A DNA stretch of 64,000 nucleotides from Gammaproteobacteria bacterium UBA2679 (GCA_002354735.1 DEMD01000011.1:62001-126000), one strand, 5' to 3'. Positions 42,623 through 53,417 are shown, counted from the stretch's first letter. The notes: a model not told the origin generated them from the letters alone. A program made the numbers and translations.

Positions 42623-44899
42623 CTAGTTACGGCCAAAGATAGCACCCAATATTCCGTTGAAGGGTCCCCTATCGTCGTCCTCTTCCTCCTCTTCCTCCTC
42701 TTCCTCCTCGTTCTCGCTGCCATCTCCATCATCGTCGTCGCTATCATCCCCTTCAACCGGTGCGCCCAAGTCAGGACCGGAGATTGCGGGTTCGATTGTT
42801 ACGGAAGCGGTGGCGGGTGGCACGCCAGCTACTCCATCCAAGAAGACACTGATTGTTACAACCCCCCCGTTCACTGGCTGTACTTGGCCTGTCCCCGGGT
42901 TAACTGTAGCGATACTCTCGTTCGAGCTGGTCCATCTCACTGGCCCTAACTGCGCTTCTGCTGGTACTGGTTCAACGTCGTAATCGATAATTTGATTAGA
43001 TGTAATTACAGCTGGCGACTCACCAATTATTCTCAAGCCAGTAACAGGGGGAGGTGTTTGTGCCGTCACGGTAACAGGGACCACACCTTCCACGCTGGCG
43101 TTCGTGCTGGATCTGACCCTGATTGTGGTTTGACCAGCACTGTTGCCGATCAGGACGCCATTCTGGTCAACCGAGGCGATGTTTGGATTATCGCTTGACC
43201 AGGTCAACGTCCCGGTATCTGCATTTGTCGGGCTGGCGACAGCTGTGAGCTGGACCGTGCCGGCGCCAACTTGTAGCGAAGTTACGCCATCAATTCTGAG
43301 CCCGCTAACAGCCGGCGGAATTACCTCTATTGCCTTCTCTGCCGTGAACCCACCTACAGAGGCGCCAATTATTACTGAACCGACGCTGAAGCCTGTCAAC
43401 TGACCCCCAACCACATTAGCGATATCAGGCCTATTGGAGCTCCAAATGGCCGGCCCGGAGATAGCGTCACCTGGGATAGGCACGACACCTAAAGTGATAG
43501 AACCCCCGCGAACTACCCTTTCAGGGCCGGATATGGCTATCCCTTGCAGATCAGGCGCTATAACGTTAACTATCAGTGGAGTTTTGCTTACTACACTACC
43601 ACTTGAAGCCTTGATGCTTGCCGTTCCGACACCCACCGCTTCGATACGTCCGCCCGCCGAAATGGATACAACTTCTGCATTGCTTGTGGACCAGGTGACG
43701 TTTCTCAGGAGAGCAGTTGCGGGGATAGGTGCCACAACAGCATTCCCCGATTCGCCTCGGACGAGCGTGGCTGGTCCGACAAGTGAGATGTCCAGGAGGG
43801 GGTCTGGAACAGCGCCACTGTCATCTCGAACCGAGATAAGGATAGATTGTAAAATATTTGCATCTGCCTGACTTGACGCAGTTACTCGAGCGCTGCCTGG
43901 CGAAACTGCAGTGACTAGTCCTGTCTGGTCAACCGCCACAATATCTGGGCGCTCCGACGACCAGTTCAGCGCTGTATCAGCCGTTGTGCGAGGGAATACC
44001 GTAGCATTTATAGTGCGTGTATCAGTAAGGGCGAGTTCCGCAGCATCGACAGTCAGCTCGATGCGGCCGATTTCGAGTACGGAAGCGCCAGCACCTGTAC
44101 CCGCGGCCACAGCCTGTATTGCCTGATTAGTAATAGTGCCGAGCAGGGCGGAATTGTTCGCTCCCAATTGGCCAAGTGCTGAATCGAGTACGCCGTCGGT
44201 ACTATTTAGCGCGCCATCTTCGAGATCATCTGCAAAGGCGTCCATGACATCGCCAAGCGATTGACCCAGATCTCGTTGAATAACCAGCTGACCTATACCT
44301 GCGAGAAGAATACCATACCGATCAGCCTGACTCAGCGCTCCAGCGCTAACCTGCTTTGTAAGGAGGTTGGTTGGTACCACGCGGGTGATGTCGCTAATAC
44401 CAAACGCCTGTCCTATAAGGTTGTTCGTGTTAGATATGCTAGCGCCGTCAGTCAGCTGACCCTGGCGCCGTAGCTGAGTCGCAGCAAGAGTTGTCAGCGG
44501 TGTGACATTCACAGTAGTACTACCGGCAGAGTTCTCGATGATGCTATAGGCTTCGAGCTGAATGTCGAGGGGAGCATCAGCATTGTTCGCTTCGTTGATA
44601 TATCGTCCACTCGTCGCCACGACGCGCACTGGGCCACGGTAGTTCAAGGCGTTGCGGATCGAGTAGCGCCCCTCTGAGTCAGTGGCGACTGGTGGACCGA
44701 CAGGTTCCTCAGTATCGCCCTGAAAAGCAATCACGGTAGCCCCAACCACGGGTCCTTTAACGACGACACCGGAAACAGTTGGAGGCCCACCACCACCTCC
44801 ACCGCTCTCGCCGCCACAGGCAATCAATAACAAGGACGCTGCCAGCATGCTGGTCCAGCGGGCGAAGGGGCTGCTAGCACCCTTAGTGTTTACTGACAT
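42623..44899 (-). CDS. Lipoprotein with five Ig-like (BIG2) repeats and polyacidic tail
   Basis: A 758-residue product from ATG 44899 (ATG 44914 and TTG 44926 are alternatives). The signal ends ASLLLIACGGES, followed by six glycines, a common linker of surface lipoproteins. A carboxypeptidase-regulatory-like start (SGVVVKGPVVGATVIAF) precedes a helical region. Five bacterial Ig-like repeats follow, each with the pattern WSSxxPDIAxVDxxGxxxxxxxGxxxI (for example LNWSSERPDIVAVDQTGLVT). The C-terminus is DDSDDDDGDGSENEEE and more acids, then RGPFNGILGAIFGRN. It is probably exposed on the cell surface, where Ig-like repeats often serve adhesion. The acidic run suggests Ca2+ binding. No partner gene is adjacent. 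Confidence 0.8.
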   Translation of the reverse strand: MSVNTKGASSPFARWTSMLAASLLLIACGGESGGGGGGPPTVSGVVVKGPVVGATVIAFQGDTEEPVGPPVATDSEGRYSIRNALNYRGPVRVVATSGRYINEANNADAPLDIQLEAYSIIENSAGSTTVNVTPLTTLAATQLRRQGQLTDGASISNTNNLIGQAFGISDITRVVPTNLLTKQVSAGALSQADRYGILLAGIGQLVIQRDLGQSLGDVMDAFADDLEDGALNSTDGVLDSALGQLGANNSALLGTITNQAIQAVAAGTGAGASVLEIGRIELTVDAAELALTDTRTINATVFPRTTADTALNWSSERPDIVAVDQTGLVTAVSPGSARVTASSQADANILQSILISVRDDSGAVPDPLLDISLVGPATLVRGESGNAVVAPIPATALLRNVTWSTSNAEVVSISAGGRIEAVGVGTASIKASSGSVVSKTPLIVNVIAPDLQGIAISGPERVVRGGSITLGVVPIPGDAISGPAIWSSNRPDIANVVGGQLTGFSVGSVIIGASVGGFTAEKAIEVIPPAVSGLRIDGVTSLQVGAGTVQLTAVASPTNADTGTLTWSSDNPNIASVDQNGVLIGNSAGQTTIRVRSSTNASVEGVVPVTVTAQTPPPVTGLRIIGESPAVITSNQIIDYDVEPVPAEAQLGPVRWTSSNESIATVNPGTGQVQPVNGGVVTISVFLDGVAGVPPATASVTIEPAISGPDLGAPVEGDDSDDDDGDGSENEEEEEEEEEEDDDRGPFNGILGAIFGRN

Positions 44900-45195
44900 C
44901 GAAAATCCGAGCATAACTTGCTTCAATCCAATGATTTACATGGAAAATCTGGTTTGTCCGCAAATTTGGCGCGGACGAATGTTGCGTAATGATACCGCTT
45001 GTAGCGTTTTGTGAACACTGCGATATTGATTTCTCGACCGGGTTCCAACGCTTTACGCAGGCTCAAGAGGTCAACTAGTACCGCGATTTCAGTCGGCTAG
45101 GAACCCGATTGCGGAAAAGTACGTAGACAGGCTAGAGCCGGCTCAAACTGGCGTGAATCTTCGGACCCCTCGGGGTCGCAAATAGAGGAAACATC
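44900..45195. other. Intergenic region before the DUF427 gene
   Basis: 296 bases between divergent genes. It holds two small inverted repeats: GTCCGC/GCGGAC at 44956-44976, and GACCCC/GGGGTC at 45164-45177 just before the AGAGGA ribosome site of the DUF427 gene. I see no tRNA, small gene or clear promoter here. Confidence 0.5.
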
Positions 45196-45477
45196 ATGAA
45201 AGCTATCTGGAAAGGTCAAGTCATCGCTGAAAGTGACGACGTAGTAGAGGTGGACGGCGAGCGCTATTTCCCCTGGGATTCATTGAATGGCTGCTACTTC
45301 ATGAAGTCCGAGACCACCAGCACGAGCCAAGGTAGGGGGGAAGCCCGCTATCTGAATGTGGTTGTCGAGGATCAGGAGAACAGGGATGCAGCCTGGTACT
45401 ACCCGAACCCCAAAGACAAAGCCCAGGAGATCAAGGACCGAGTGGCCTTCGGTTCCGGGGTTGAGGTCACGGCCTGA
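45196..45477 (+). CDS. DUF427 family protein
   Basis: A 93-residue single-domain protein of the DUF427 family. The pattern is clear: MKAIWKGQVIAESDDVVEVD, ERYFPWDSLNGCYF, then GRGEARYLNVVV and AAWYYPNPKDKAQEIKDRVA followed by FGSGVEV. The family forms a small beta-barrel with no agreed function. An AGAGGA site lies upstream of ATG 45196. It is a stand-alone gene. Confidence 0.85.
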   Translation: MKAIWKGQVIAESDDVVEVDGERYFPWDSLNGCYFMKSETTSTSQGRGEARYLNVVVEDQENRDAAWYYPNPKDKAQEIKDRVAFGSGVEVTA

Positions 45478-45604
45478 TTGCGCGGATGGCTAGGCTGTGA
45501 GGGTGCAATGCTGAAATGCGGAGTCGTGGCAGTTGAAGCAAATCGAGTATCTGGCTGAAACTCTGGAAAAACTGGCAGCGATGAACTTTGCAGAGAGCAG
45601 TAAC

Positions 45605-45633
45605 AAAAAAGCCCCTGAAAACAGGGGCTTTTT
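45605..45633 (-). terminator. Bidirectional terminator downstream of tRNA-Leu
   Basis: GCCCCTG and CAGGGGC form a 7-bp GC-rich stem with an AAAA loop. Six A on one side and five T on the other give a U-tract in both directions. It lies 12-40 bases after the 3' end of the minus-strand tRNA and can also stop transcripts from the DUF427 gene. Confidence 0.85.
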
Positions 45634-45644
45634 ATTGTATTGAT

Positions 45645-45729
45645 TGGTGCCGAGAGAGAGAATCGAACTCTCACTCCGTTAGGAACACGAGTTTGAGTCG
45701 TGCGCGTCTACCAGTTCCGCCATCCCGGC
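45645..45729 (-). tRNA. tRNA-Leu (anticodon CAA)
   Basis: 85 bases on the minus strand with an encoded CCA end (45645-45647). The acceptor arm GCCGGGA pairs with TCTCGGC (one G-U). The anticodon stem CACGA/TCGTG encloses the loop CTCAAAC, giving anticodon CAA, which reads UUG. A long variable arm marks a class II tRNA, and GTTCGAT occupies the T loop region. The fold is intact. Confidence 0.95.
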
Positions 45730-45731
45730 CT

Positions 45732-45758
45732 ATCACGACAAGCGGAGCTCGTCGTGAT
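45732..45758 (-). promoter_or_regulatory. Inverted repeat in the tRNA-Leu leader
   Basis: ATCACGAC and GTCGTGAT form an 8-bp stem with an 11-base loop, beginning three bases upstream of the tRNA 5' end. It lies within the leader RNA and may help RNase P processing or stability. The role is inferred. Confidence 0.4.
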
Positions 45759-45769
45759 CGAGGTGCAAA

Positions 45770-45797
45770 ATTATACGTCGTTTTCGCCCGCGGTCAA
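45770..45797 (-). promoter_or_regulatory. Sigma-70 promoter of tRNA-Leu
   Basis: On the minus strand: TTGACC (45797-45792), a 16-base spacer, and a perfect TATAAT (45775-45770). Transcription would begin about 34 bases before the mature tRNA. This is the strongest sigma-70 promoter I see in the window, as expected for a stable RNA gene. Confidence 0.8.
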
Positions 45798-45851
45798 TGT
45801 TAAGTCCTGAATTAACCGAGCAGGGCGGAGGCTAAGCGAAGACCAGTCCGC

Positions 45852-45880
45852 TTGCCCGCCTATGCTCCGGCGCCTACAAT
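45852..45880 (+). promoter_or_regulatory. Probable sigma-70 promoter of the queA-tgt-yajC-secDF unit
   Basis: TTGCCC (45852-45857), a 17-base spacer and TACAAT (45875-45880), 50 bases upstream of the queA ATG. Four matches in the -35 and five in the -10, with ideal spacing, make it plausible. No competing element lies nearer. Confidence 0.55.
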
Positions 45881-45930
45881 GCGCGCCAATATAGCTCAAG
45901 CACCTGCAATTTCCCTGACTGACGGTTTTC

Positions 45931-48185
<2,255 letters not shown>

Positions 48186-48230
48186 CAGCGGTTTATCATC
48201 TTTTCTTCGCCAGCTTTTCAGGAGTCGTTC

Positions 48231-48683
48231 ATGAGTTCGTCTACAGCTTACACCGGTCTATCTATCAGCCCCATCAGCCCCATCAGCCCCACACGCCTTG
48301 TGGCAGCACTCAGTACTAGACGAATCACGTCCTGCCTCGCCACGGTTTCGCTGCTGGCCGCGTCCAGTGGTGCCGCAGCTGCCCCGGCTGGGCCTCCGCA
48401 GGGCCCCGGCGCACTGATGCAGATTCTCTTTCTCGGTGGCTTTGTTCTCATATTCTACTTCCTGGTATGGCGTCCACAGAGCAAGCGTGCAAAGGAGCAC
48501 CGGGAGCTGGTAGGTGGTCTCGGTAAAGGCGACGAGGTCATCGTCAACGGCGGCATCATGGGGCGCATCGTTCGTATCAAGGACGATTTCATTGCCATCG
48601 AGGTCTCTGATGGCGTTGAAATCAAGGTTCAGAAAGTGGCCGTTTCCGCAGTGTTGCCCAAGGGCACTCTGAAAGACATCTGA
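48231..48683 (+). CDS. yajC: Sec translocase accessory subunit YajC, extended N-terminus
   Basis: A small inner-membrane partner of SecDF, 150 residues against 110 in E. coli. The core is ordinary: GPGALMQILFLGGFVLIFYF followed by LVWRPQSKRAKEHRELV, then GKGDEVIVNGGIMGRIVRI. The extra 40 residues at the front contain SPISPISPISPT, encoded by tandem ATCAGCCCC repeats. A signal-peptide-like stretch (ITSCLATVSLLAASSGAAAA) follows before the normal helix. Either the protein has a cleaved leader or the true start is later, but no better start codon is visible. It lies 45 bases after tgt. Confidence 0.93.
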   Translation: MSSSTAYTGLSISPISPISPTRLVAALSTRRITSCLATVSLLAASSGAAAAPAGPPQGPGALMQILFLGGFVLIFYFLVWRPQSKRAKEHRELVGGLGKGDEVIVNGGIMGRIVRIKDDFIAIEVSDGVEIKVQKVAVSAVLPKGTLKDI

Positions 48684-48698
48684 CAGGAGTCGGGCTAG

Positions 48699-50612
48699 AT
48701 GCTCAATCGCTTTCCGCTTTGGAAGAATATTCTAATAATACTGGTTGTCCTCTTCGGCGTCATTTATGCGCTGCCTAACCTGTATCCCGATGAATTCGCA
48801 ATACAGGTTAGTGGCGAGAGTAGTTCGAAAGAGCTCACCGAAGCCGATCTGAAGCGCACTACTGAAGCCCTCGAGCAGGCCGGTATCGACTTCTTCGCGC
48901 CTGAGGTTGCAGACAACACCATTCGTCTGCGATTCGATTCGAACGAAAGTCAGCTCAGAGCTCGCTCCACAGTAGAGCGTGAGCTGGGGGATGAGTTTGT
49001 TGTAGCGCTCAATCTGCTGCCTTCGACGCCGGATTGGCTCGAAAGTCTCGGCGCCGAGCCAATGAAGCTCGGTCTCGATCTGCGGGGCGGGGTGCACTTT
49101 CTCATGGAAGTCGACCTCGACAAGGCGCTTCAGACCAATATCGAAGTGTATCAGAGTGAGCTCAAGACCCGTCTGCGTGAAGAGAAGCTACGTTACCGCG
49201 ATCTTGATATTGCCAATCCGACCACCATCATGGTCCGTTTCCGCGATGAGGAAACCAGAGATACGGCACTGAATTTCGCTCGCAGGGAGTTCCCAACGTT
49301 CCTGGCAGAAGCTGTGGATAATGGCGAGAGCTTCGATCTGAAAATGAGCGTGTTGGAAAGCGAGATCAGAACGATCGAAGAGTACGCGATCAACCAGAAC
49401 CTCAGTACCCTGCGCAATCGGGTCAACGAGCTTGGTGTCGCAGAGCCCTTGGTTCAACGTCAGGGTCGCGGACGCATTGTGGTGCAGTTGCCAGGCGTTC
49501 AGGACACAGCGCTTGCAAAACGGGTAATCGGTGCCACTGCGACGCTTGAGTTCAGACTCGAGGCCAAGCCTGACGAAGCGGCCATCAATACACAGAAGTT
49601 CGACTTCCGCTCGGAAAATCGCAGCGCCATCGTGGAACGTGATGTCATCATCACTGGTAGTAGCGTGACCAACGCTAACCAGAGCTTTGATGAAACCGGT
49701 CAGCCACAGGTCAATATCAAGCTCGATGGTCCTGGCGGCAGCAAGATGCTGCGCGTAACCAGAAACGCTGTTCAGCGTCGTATGGCGGTGCTCTTTGTTG
49801 AGGATAAGGAGCGCACGTCTTACGTTGAGCGGAACGGCGAGATGGTTCAGGAGCGGGAAAGATACACGGAGAAGGGTCTCATCAGTCTTGCGACCATTCA
49901 GTCGCCGCTTGGCAATGAGTTCCGTATCACCGGGCTTGATTCGCCGGCGGAAGCCAGTGAGTTGGCGCTGCTGCTGCGCTCTGGCGCCCTGGCTGCACCC
50001 ATGTACTTCGTCGAAGAGCGTACGATCGGCCCGAGCCTTGGTGCTCAGAATATCGAAGCTGGTCTGAAATCGATGCTGCTGGGCTTCGTGCTGGTACTGA
50101 TCTTCATGGTCCTGGTCTACCGCGTGTTCGGACTCTTCGCCAACCTCGCACTACTGGCAAACGTGTTCATTCTGATTGCCATCATGTCGATGTTCTCGGC
50201 CACGCTCACGCTGCCAGGTATCGCCGGTATCGTATTGACAGTAGGTATGGCAGTCGACGCCAACGTGCTGATCTATGAGCGGATTCGGGAAGAGTTAAGG
50301 AAGGGCATGCCCGTGCAGGCGGCCATTCATGCTGGCTACGATCGCGCTTTCGTCTCCATTTTTGACGGCAACATCACCACGCTCATTGCAGCCGTCATTC
50401 TGTTCGCAGTCGGCACAGGCCCCATCAAGGGCTTCGCAATAACGCTCTCCATTGGTATCGCCACATCAATGTTCACAGCAATCATGCTCACCAGAGCCAT
50501 GTCGAACCTCGTCTATGGTGGCAAGCGTCTGGATACCATCCAGATTGGTAGCCGCAAGTCGATCACACCGCCGGAAGTGACTTCGGGTGCTGCGGCAGGA
50601 GGACGTTCGTAA
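48699..50612 (+). CDS. secD: Protein translocase subunit SecD
   Basis: Uses the proton gradient to help pull exported proteins across the inner membrane, with SecF. It has 637 residues (E. coli 615). An N-terminal helix (about 8-25) is followed by the large periplasmic P1 domain, with MKLGLDLRGGVHFLMEVDLD. The C-terminal six-helix region contains AGIVLTVGMAVDANVLIYER, the conserved D-x-N segment of helix 4, and IFDGNITTLIAAVILFAVGT. The stop overlaps the secF ATG by one base. Confidence 0.97.
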   Translation: MLNRFPLWKNILIILVVLFGVIYALPNLYPDEFAIQVSGESSSKELTEADLKRTTEALEQAGIDFFAPEVADNTIRLRFDSNESQLRARSTVERELGDEFVVALNLLPSTPDWLESLGAEPMKLGLDLRGGVHFLMEVDLDKALQTNIEVYQSELKTRLREEKLRYRDLDIANPTTIMVRFRDEETRDTALNFARREFPTFLAEAVDNGESFDLKMSVLESEIRTIEEYAINQNLSTLRNRVNELGVAEPLVQRQGRGRIVVQLPGVQDTALAKRVIGATATLEFRLEAKPDEAAINTQKFDFRSENRSAIVERDVIITGSSVTNANQSFDETGQPQVNIKLDGPGGSKMLRVTRNAVQRRMAVLFVEDKERTSYVERNGEMVQERERYTEKGLISLATIQSPLGNEFRITGLDSPAEASELALLLRSGALAAPMYFVEERTIGPSLGAQNIEAGLKSMLLGFVLVLIFMVLVYRVFGLFANLALLANVFILIAIMSMFSATLTLPGIAGIVLTVGMAVDANVLIYERIREELRKGMPVQAAIHAGYDRAFVSIFDGNITTLIAAVILFAVGTGPIKGFAITLSIGIATSMFTAIMLTRAMSNLVYGGKRLDTIQIGSRKSITPPEVTSGAAAGGRS

Positions 50613-51601
50613 TGGCTAACAGAGATCTTTCTTCAGATATGAACAACACTGCAACGGATAGTACCGCCGTCTACGAGGAGCGCGTGATCCCCTTTATGGG
50701 GATCTCGAAGTTGGCTATGGCGTTCTCGGCGCTGCTGATCATCATCAGTATCGGAGCTATAGCGGTTCGAGGCCTCAATCTGGGACTGGACTTCACTGGC
50801 GGCAGCCTGGTCGAGCTGGAATACGAGCAGGCGCCACGTGTGGCTGATGTTCGTGAGGCGCTGGAGGAGAAAGGCTATACCGGATTTGTCGTGCAGCAGT
50901 TTGGTACCGATACCAGTATCCTGGTTCGACTGCAGCAGGATTTCGATCAGAATCTCGGCAACAAGATTGTCGCTGATCTGTCCAGTGTCGAAGCCATGGG
51001 CGATATCGAGCTCAAACGCTCGGAGTTCGTGGGCGCACAGGTTGGCGAGGAGTTGAAAGAGCAGGGCGGCCTCGGGCTGTTGCTCGCGCTGGCGACCATC
51101 ATGGTCTACATCTCCTTCCGCTTCGTCTTCAAGTTTTCGGTTGGCGCCGTTGTCGCGCTGGTTCATGACGTCATCATCACCATTGGCGCCTTTGCGCTGT
51201 TCCAGTGGGATTTCGACCTCAATGTGCTGGCCGCGGTATTGGCCGTCATCGGCTACTCTCTGAACGATACTATCGTTGTGTATGACAGGATCAGGGAGAA
51301 CTTCAGAGCCTTCCGAATTGAGTCATCGCAGCAAATCATCGATATCTCACTGACCCAGACGCTATCGAGAACCATAGTGACAGGTCTGACGACCCTGCTG
51401 GTTCTGCTGGCGCTCTATATCTTTGGTGGAGAGGCTCTGGAAGGCTTTGCGACGGCACTGATCATCGGTATCGTCATCGGTACCTACTCATCGATCTATG
51501 TGGCGAGTAGCCTGCTGCTGGCCACCAAGGTGAGCAAGGAAGATATGATGATTCCGCTCAAGGAAGGTCTGGATCAGGACTCGCCAGACTACAGACCCTA
51601 G
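50612..51601 (+). CDS. secF: Protein translocase subunit SecF
   Basis: The second half of the SecDF pump, 329 residues (E. coli 323). It begins at ATG 50612, overlapping secD. An N-terminal polar tail of about 25 residues precedes helix 1. The family motif GLDFTGGSLVELEYEQ and the C-terminal AVLAVIGYSLNDTIVVYDRI followed by RENFR are intact. An intrinsic terminator follows at 51650, so this is the last gene of the queA-secF transcript. Confidence 0.97.
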   Translation: MANRDLSSDMNNTATDSTAVYEERVIPFMGISKLAMAFSALLIIISIGAIAVRGLNLGLDFTGGSLVELEYEQAPRVADVREALEEKGYTGFVVQQFGTDTSILVRLQQDFDQNLGNKIVADLSSVEAMGDIELKRSEFVGAQVGEELKEQGGLGLLLALATIMVYISFRFVFKFSVGAVVALVHDVIITIGAFALFQWDFDLNVLAAVLAVIGYSLNDTIVVYDRIRENFRAFRIESSQQIIDISLTQTLSRTIVTGLTTLLVLLALYIFGGEALEGFATALIIGIVIGTYSSIYVASSLLLATKVSKEDMMIPLKEGLDQDSPDYRP

Positions 51602-51621
51602 GTCTGGCTTCGTCTCGTCAG

Positions 51622-51641
51622 GGTCAGCGCTTGCGCTGACC
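51622..51641 (+). repeat. Perfect 20-base palindrome after secF
   Basis: GGTCAGCGC, two T, GCGCTGACC. It lies 20 bases after the secF stop and just before the terminator hairpin. Without a T tract it is not a terminator itself, but it could stabilise the 3' end of the transcript. Confidence 0.6.
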
Positions 51642-51649
51642 GCTATGCC

Positions 51650-51689
51650 TGCGCCCTTCAGCGTCAACGTTGAGGGGCGCAGTCGTTTT
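51650..51689 (+). terminator. Intrinsic terminator of the queA-secF operon
   Basis: A 14-bp stem (51650-51663 with 51668-51681, two G-U pairs) with a TCAA loop, followed by GTCGTTTT. It lies 48 bases after the secF stop and in front of the convergent suhB-like gene. Confidence 0.75.
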
Positions 51690-51700
51690 GGGGGTGGCGG

Positions 51701-52645
51701 TTAGCGCTGGCTGTTGTTGAGTTGGCCGAGCAGGGATTTGGTCAGCTTGGCGTTCGCACAGATCAGCGTGGCTTTTGCCGGTGAGCCGGCGGTGCCGCGC
51801 GGGTTTGTCCGACTGTTGACCGGGGTGCCATCAAAGCGCGTCAACAGTGCGCCGGCTTCCTGTGCAATGAAGGCCGCCGCTGCGCACTCGCTCATATCGA
51901 CGCGTGACAACACCGCTGCATCCACCTGATTTGAAGCCGCCTGCAGTAGGGCTAGCGGCGCATTGAAGCCTGGCCGAAAACCAAAGGTCAGCTTGGCGAG
52001 GGACTGCATCCCTTTGGCATAGTTCGGTTTCTCTGCTTCACTGCCATCAGCGTCGTCTGCTTCAGCATTGATGTCGGGGAGATTGCCAGTCAGAAGACTC
52101 AGGCTGAGATCGACCTGGGGTGAAATGCGAATACGTCGGTCGTCTTTTGCGGCGCTTTTGCCACGGCTGGCGGTATATTCTGCACCGGTTATCGGTTCGA
52201 AATAGATGGCGTGTTCAATGTCATCGCCACGTTTGGCAACCAGACTCAGGCCCCAGTCATTCCAGCCTCTCACCATCGAGATCGGGTTGTGAACTGGCAT
52301 AAGCTCCCATGTCAGCGCCGCCAGCTGTTCAGCATCTCCGGATTTACGATCCCCGGCTTTACCATCCTCTCTGGACTTGGCAGCTTTGCCCGCCTTCCCA
52401 CCCTTGTCAGCAGGCGAACCCGCTGAAGCCGGCGCAGTGCCCCCTGCCGCGATGACAGTATGACGCGGATAAGCCCGCTCAATCGCGCGACTTACATCCT
52501 GATGGAAGCTTTCGTTTACTCGCCTGATCAGCTCGCTCACCGCCTGTTGGTCGCTGAATGTCAACGACTCCCTGTTTACGAGATCGATAAGATGCTCGCG
52601 TGTATTTCTCAAGGTTCTGACAATGATATTGACGGCTGGCTGCAT
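51701..52645 (-). CDS. SuhB-like inositol monophosphatase fold protein, catalytic motifs lost
   Basis: A 314-residue protein from ATG 52645. The start QPAVNIIVRTLRNTREHLID and the C-terminal QEAGALLTRFDGTPVN follow SuhB, and the position opposite trmJ is that of suhB in Pseudomonas. Key motifs are altered. The IMPase DPLDGT is replaced by MPVHNP in LTWELMPVHNPISMVRGWND. The metal-binding Glu loop (normally TEES) is replaced by a Lys/Gly/Asp-rich linker of about 35 residues. The WD motif reads RVDMSE. An active phosphatase is unlikely. E. coli SuhB acts in ribosomal RNA antitermination without needing catalysis, so an RNA-polymerase role is possible but not shown. Its frame is open farther upstream, but homology begins here. 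Confidence 0.8.
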   Translation of the reverse strand: MQPAVNIIVRTLRNTREHLIDLVNRESLTFSDQQAVSELIRRVNESFHQDVSRAIERAYPRHTVIAAGGTAPASAGSPADKGGKAGKAAKSREDGKAGDRKSGDAEQLAALTWELMPVHNPISMVRGWNDWGLSLVAKRGDDIEHAIYFEPITGAEYTASRGKSAAKDDRRIRISPQVDLSLSLLTGNLPDINAEADDADGSEAEKPNYAKGMQSLAKLTFGFRPGFNAPLALLQAASNQVDAAVLSRVDMSECAAAAFIAQEAGALLTRFDGTPVNSRTNPRGTAGSPAKATLICANAKLTKSLLGQLNNSQR

Positions 52646-52925
52646 AGGTTTTCTCGAATTGATTCCGGGCGCGCTCAGGGTACTGAGCTGGGCATGTAAA
52701 AGAGCGGTGGCCGTGCGGTATAGGCCGCTGGCCGGGGGCTCATGATAGCAAGAGCGGCGGTCGAGCGACAGCAGGAGTTCGTTTTGCATCCGCTGCCCAG
52801 TGTGCACCGCCTTGTTTGAAGGCCCACCTTAGGGAAAAGGAGGTCGGTGTCGCCAGTTCCGTCGTATTGCTCTCTCATTAGGCACACGACGTGCCCGCCA
52901 ACCTAGATCGCCCACGGAGATGCTC

Positions 52926-53417
52926 ATGCCCACGCTCACAGTCAATGGAGAATCCTATCCGCTGCCAGAAGATCCTCGAGTTACGCTGCTGGACATGCTT
53001 CGCCTGGAGCTGGGCCTGACGGGCACGAAGAAAGGATGCGATCACGGCCAGTGTGGCGCCTGTACCGTTCTATTGGATGGTCGGCGGGTGAATGCCTGTC
53101 TCGTGCTGGCGTGTCAGTGTGCAGACCGTCAGGTAACAACGGTAGAAGGCCTGGCCACGAACGGTGAGCTCCACCCACTGCAGCAGGCCTTCGTTCGTCA
53201 TGATGGTTTCCAGTGCGGCTATTGCACGCCGGGGCAGCTGTGTTCTGCAGTGGCCATGCTTGATGAGGTGTCGAGGCAGGAGCCGAGCGTCGTGACGAGT
53301 GGTGAGACGGTAGAGTGGTCACGCGAGGAAATTACCGAGCGTATGAGTGGCAATCTCTGTCGCTGCGGTGCTTACCCGAACATTGTTTCCGCTATCCAGG
53401 AGGTGGTCGGCAAATGA
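52926..53417 (+). CDS. Molybdenum hydroxylase small subunit, two [2Fe-2S] clusters
   Basis: The electron-transfer subunit of a xanthine dehydrogenase/aldehyde oxidoreductase-type enzyme, 163 residues. The N-terminal plant-ferredoxin cluster has [20 protein letters not shown] followed by C. The C-terminal helical cluster has [10 protein letters not shown] and [10 protein letters not shown]. The GGAG six bases before ATG 52926 favours this start over ATG 52920. There is no Tat leader, unlike E. coli PaoA, so the complex is probably cytoplasmic. The last bases overlap the FAD subunit ATG. Confidence 0.92.
   Translation: MPTLTVNGESYPLPEDPRVTLLDMLRLELGLTGTKKGCDHGQCGACTVLLDGRRVNACLVLACQCADRQVTTVEGLATNGELHPLQQAFVRHDGFQCGYCTPGQLCSAVAMLDEVSRQEPSVVTSGETVEWSREEITERMSGNLCRCGAYPNIVSAIQEVVGK

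Noticed and set aside
42657..42720. Simple TCC-rich microsatellite
   Set aside because: It is the reverse strand of the in-frame Glu/Asp tail of the Ig-repeat lipoprotein, so it is coding.
51622..51641. Palindrome as a terminator
   Set aside because: No T tract follows. The next hairpin at 51650 has one and is the better terminator.
53315..53413. N-terminal extension of the FAD-binding subunit
   Set aside because: This stretch lies in another frame inside the iron-sulfur subunit gene. The family homology begins at ATG 53414.
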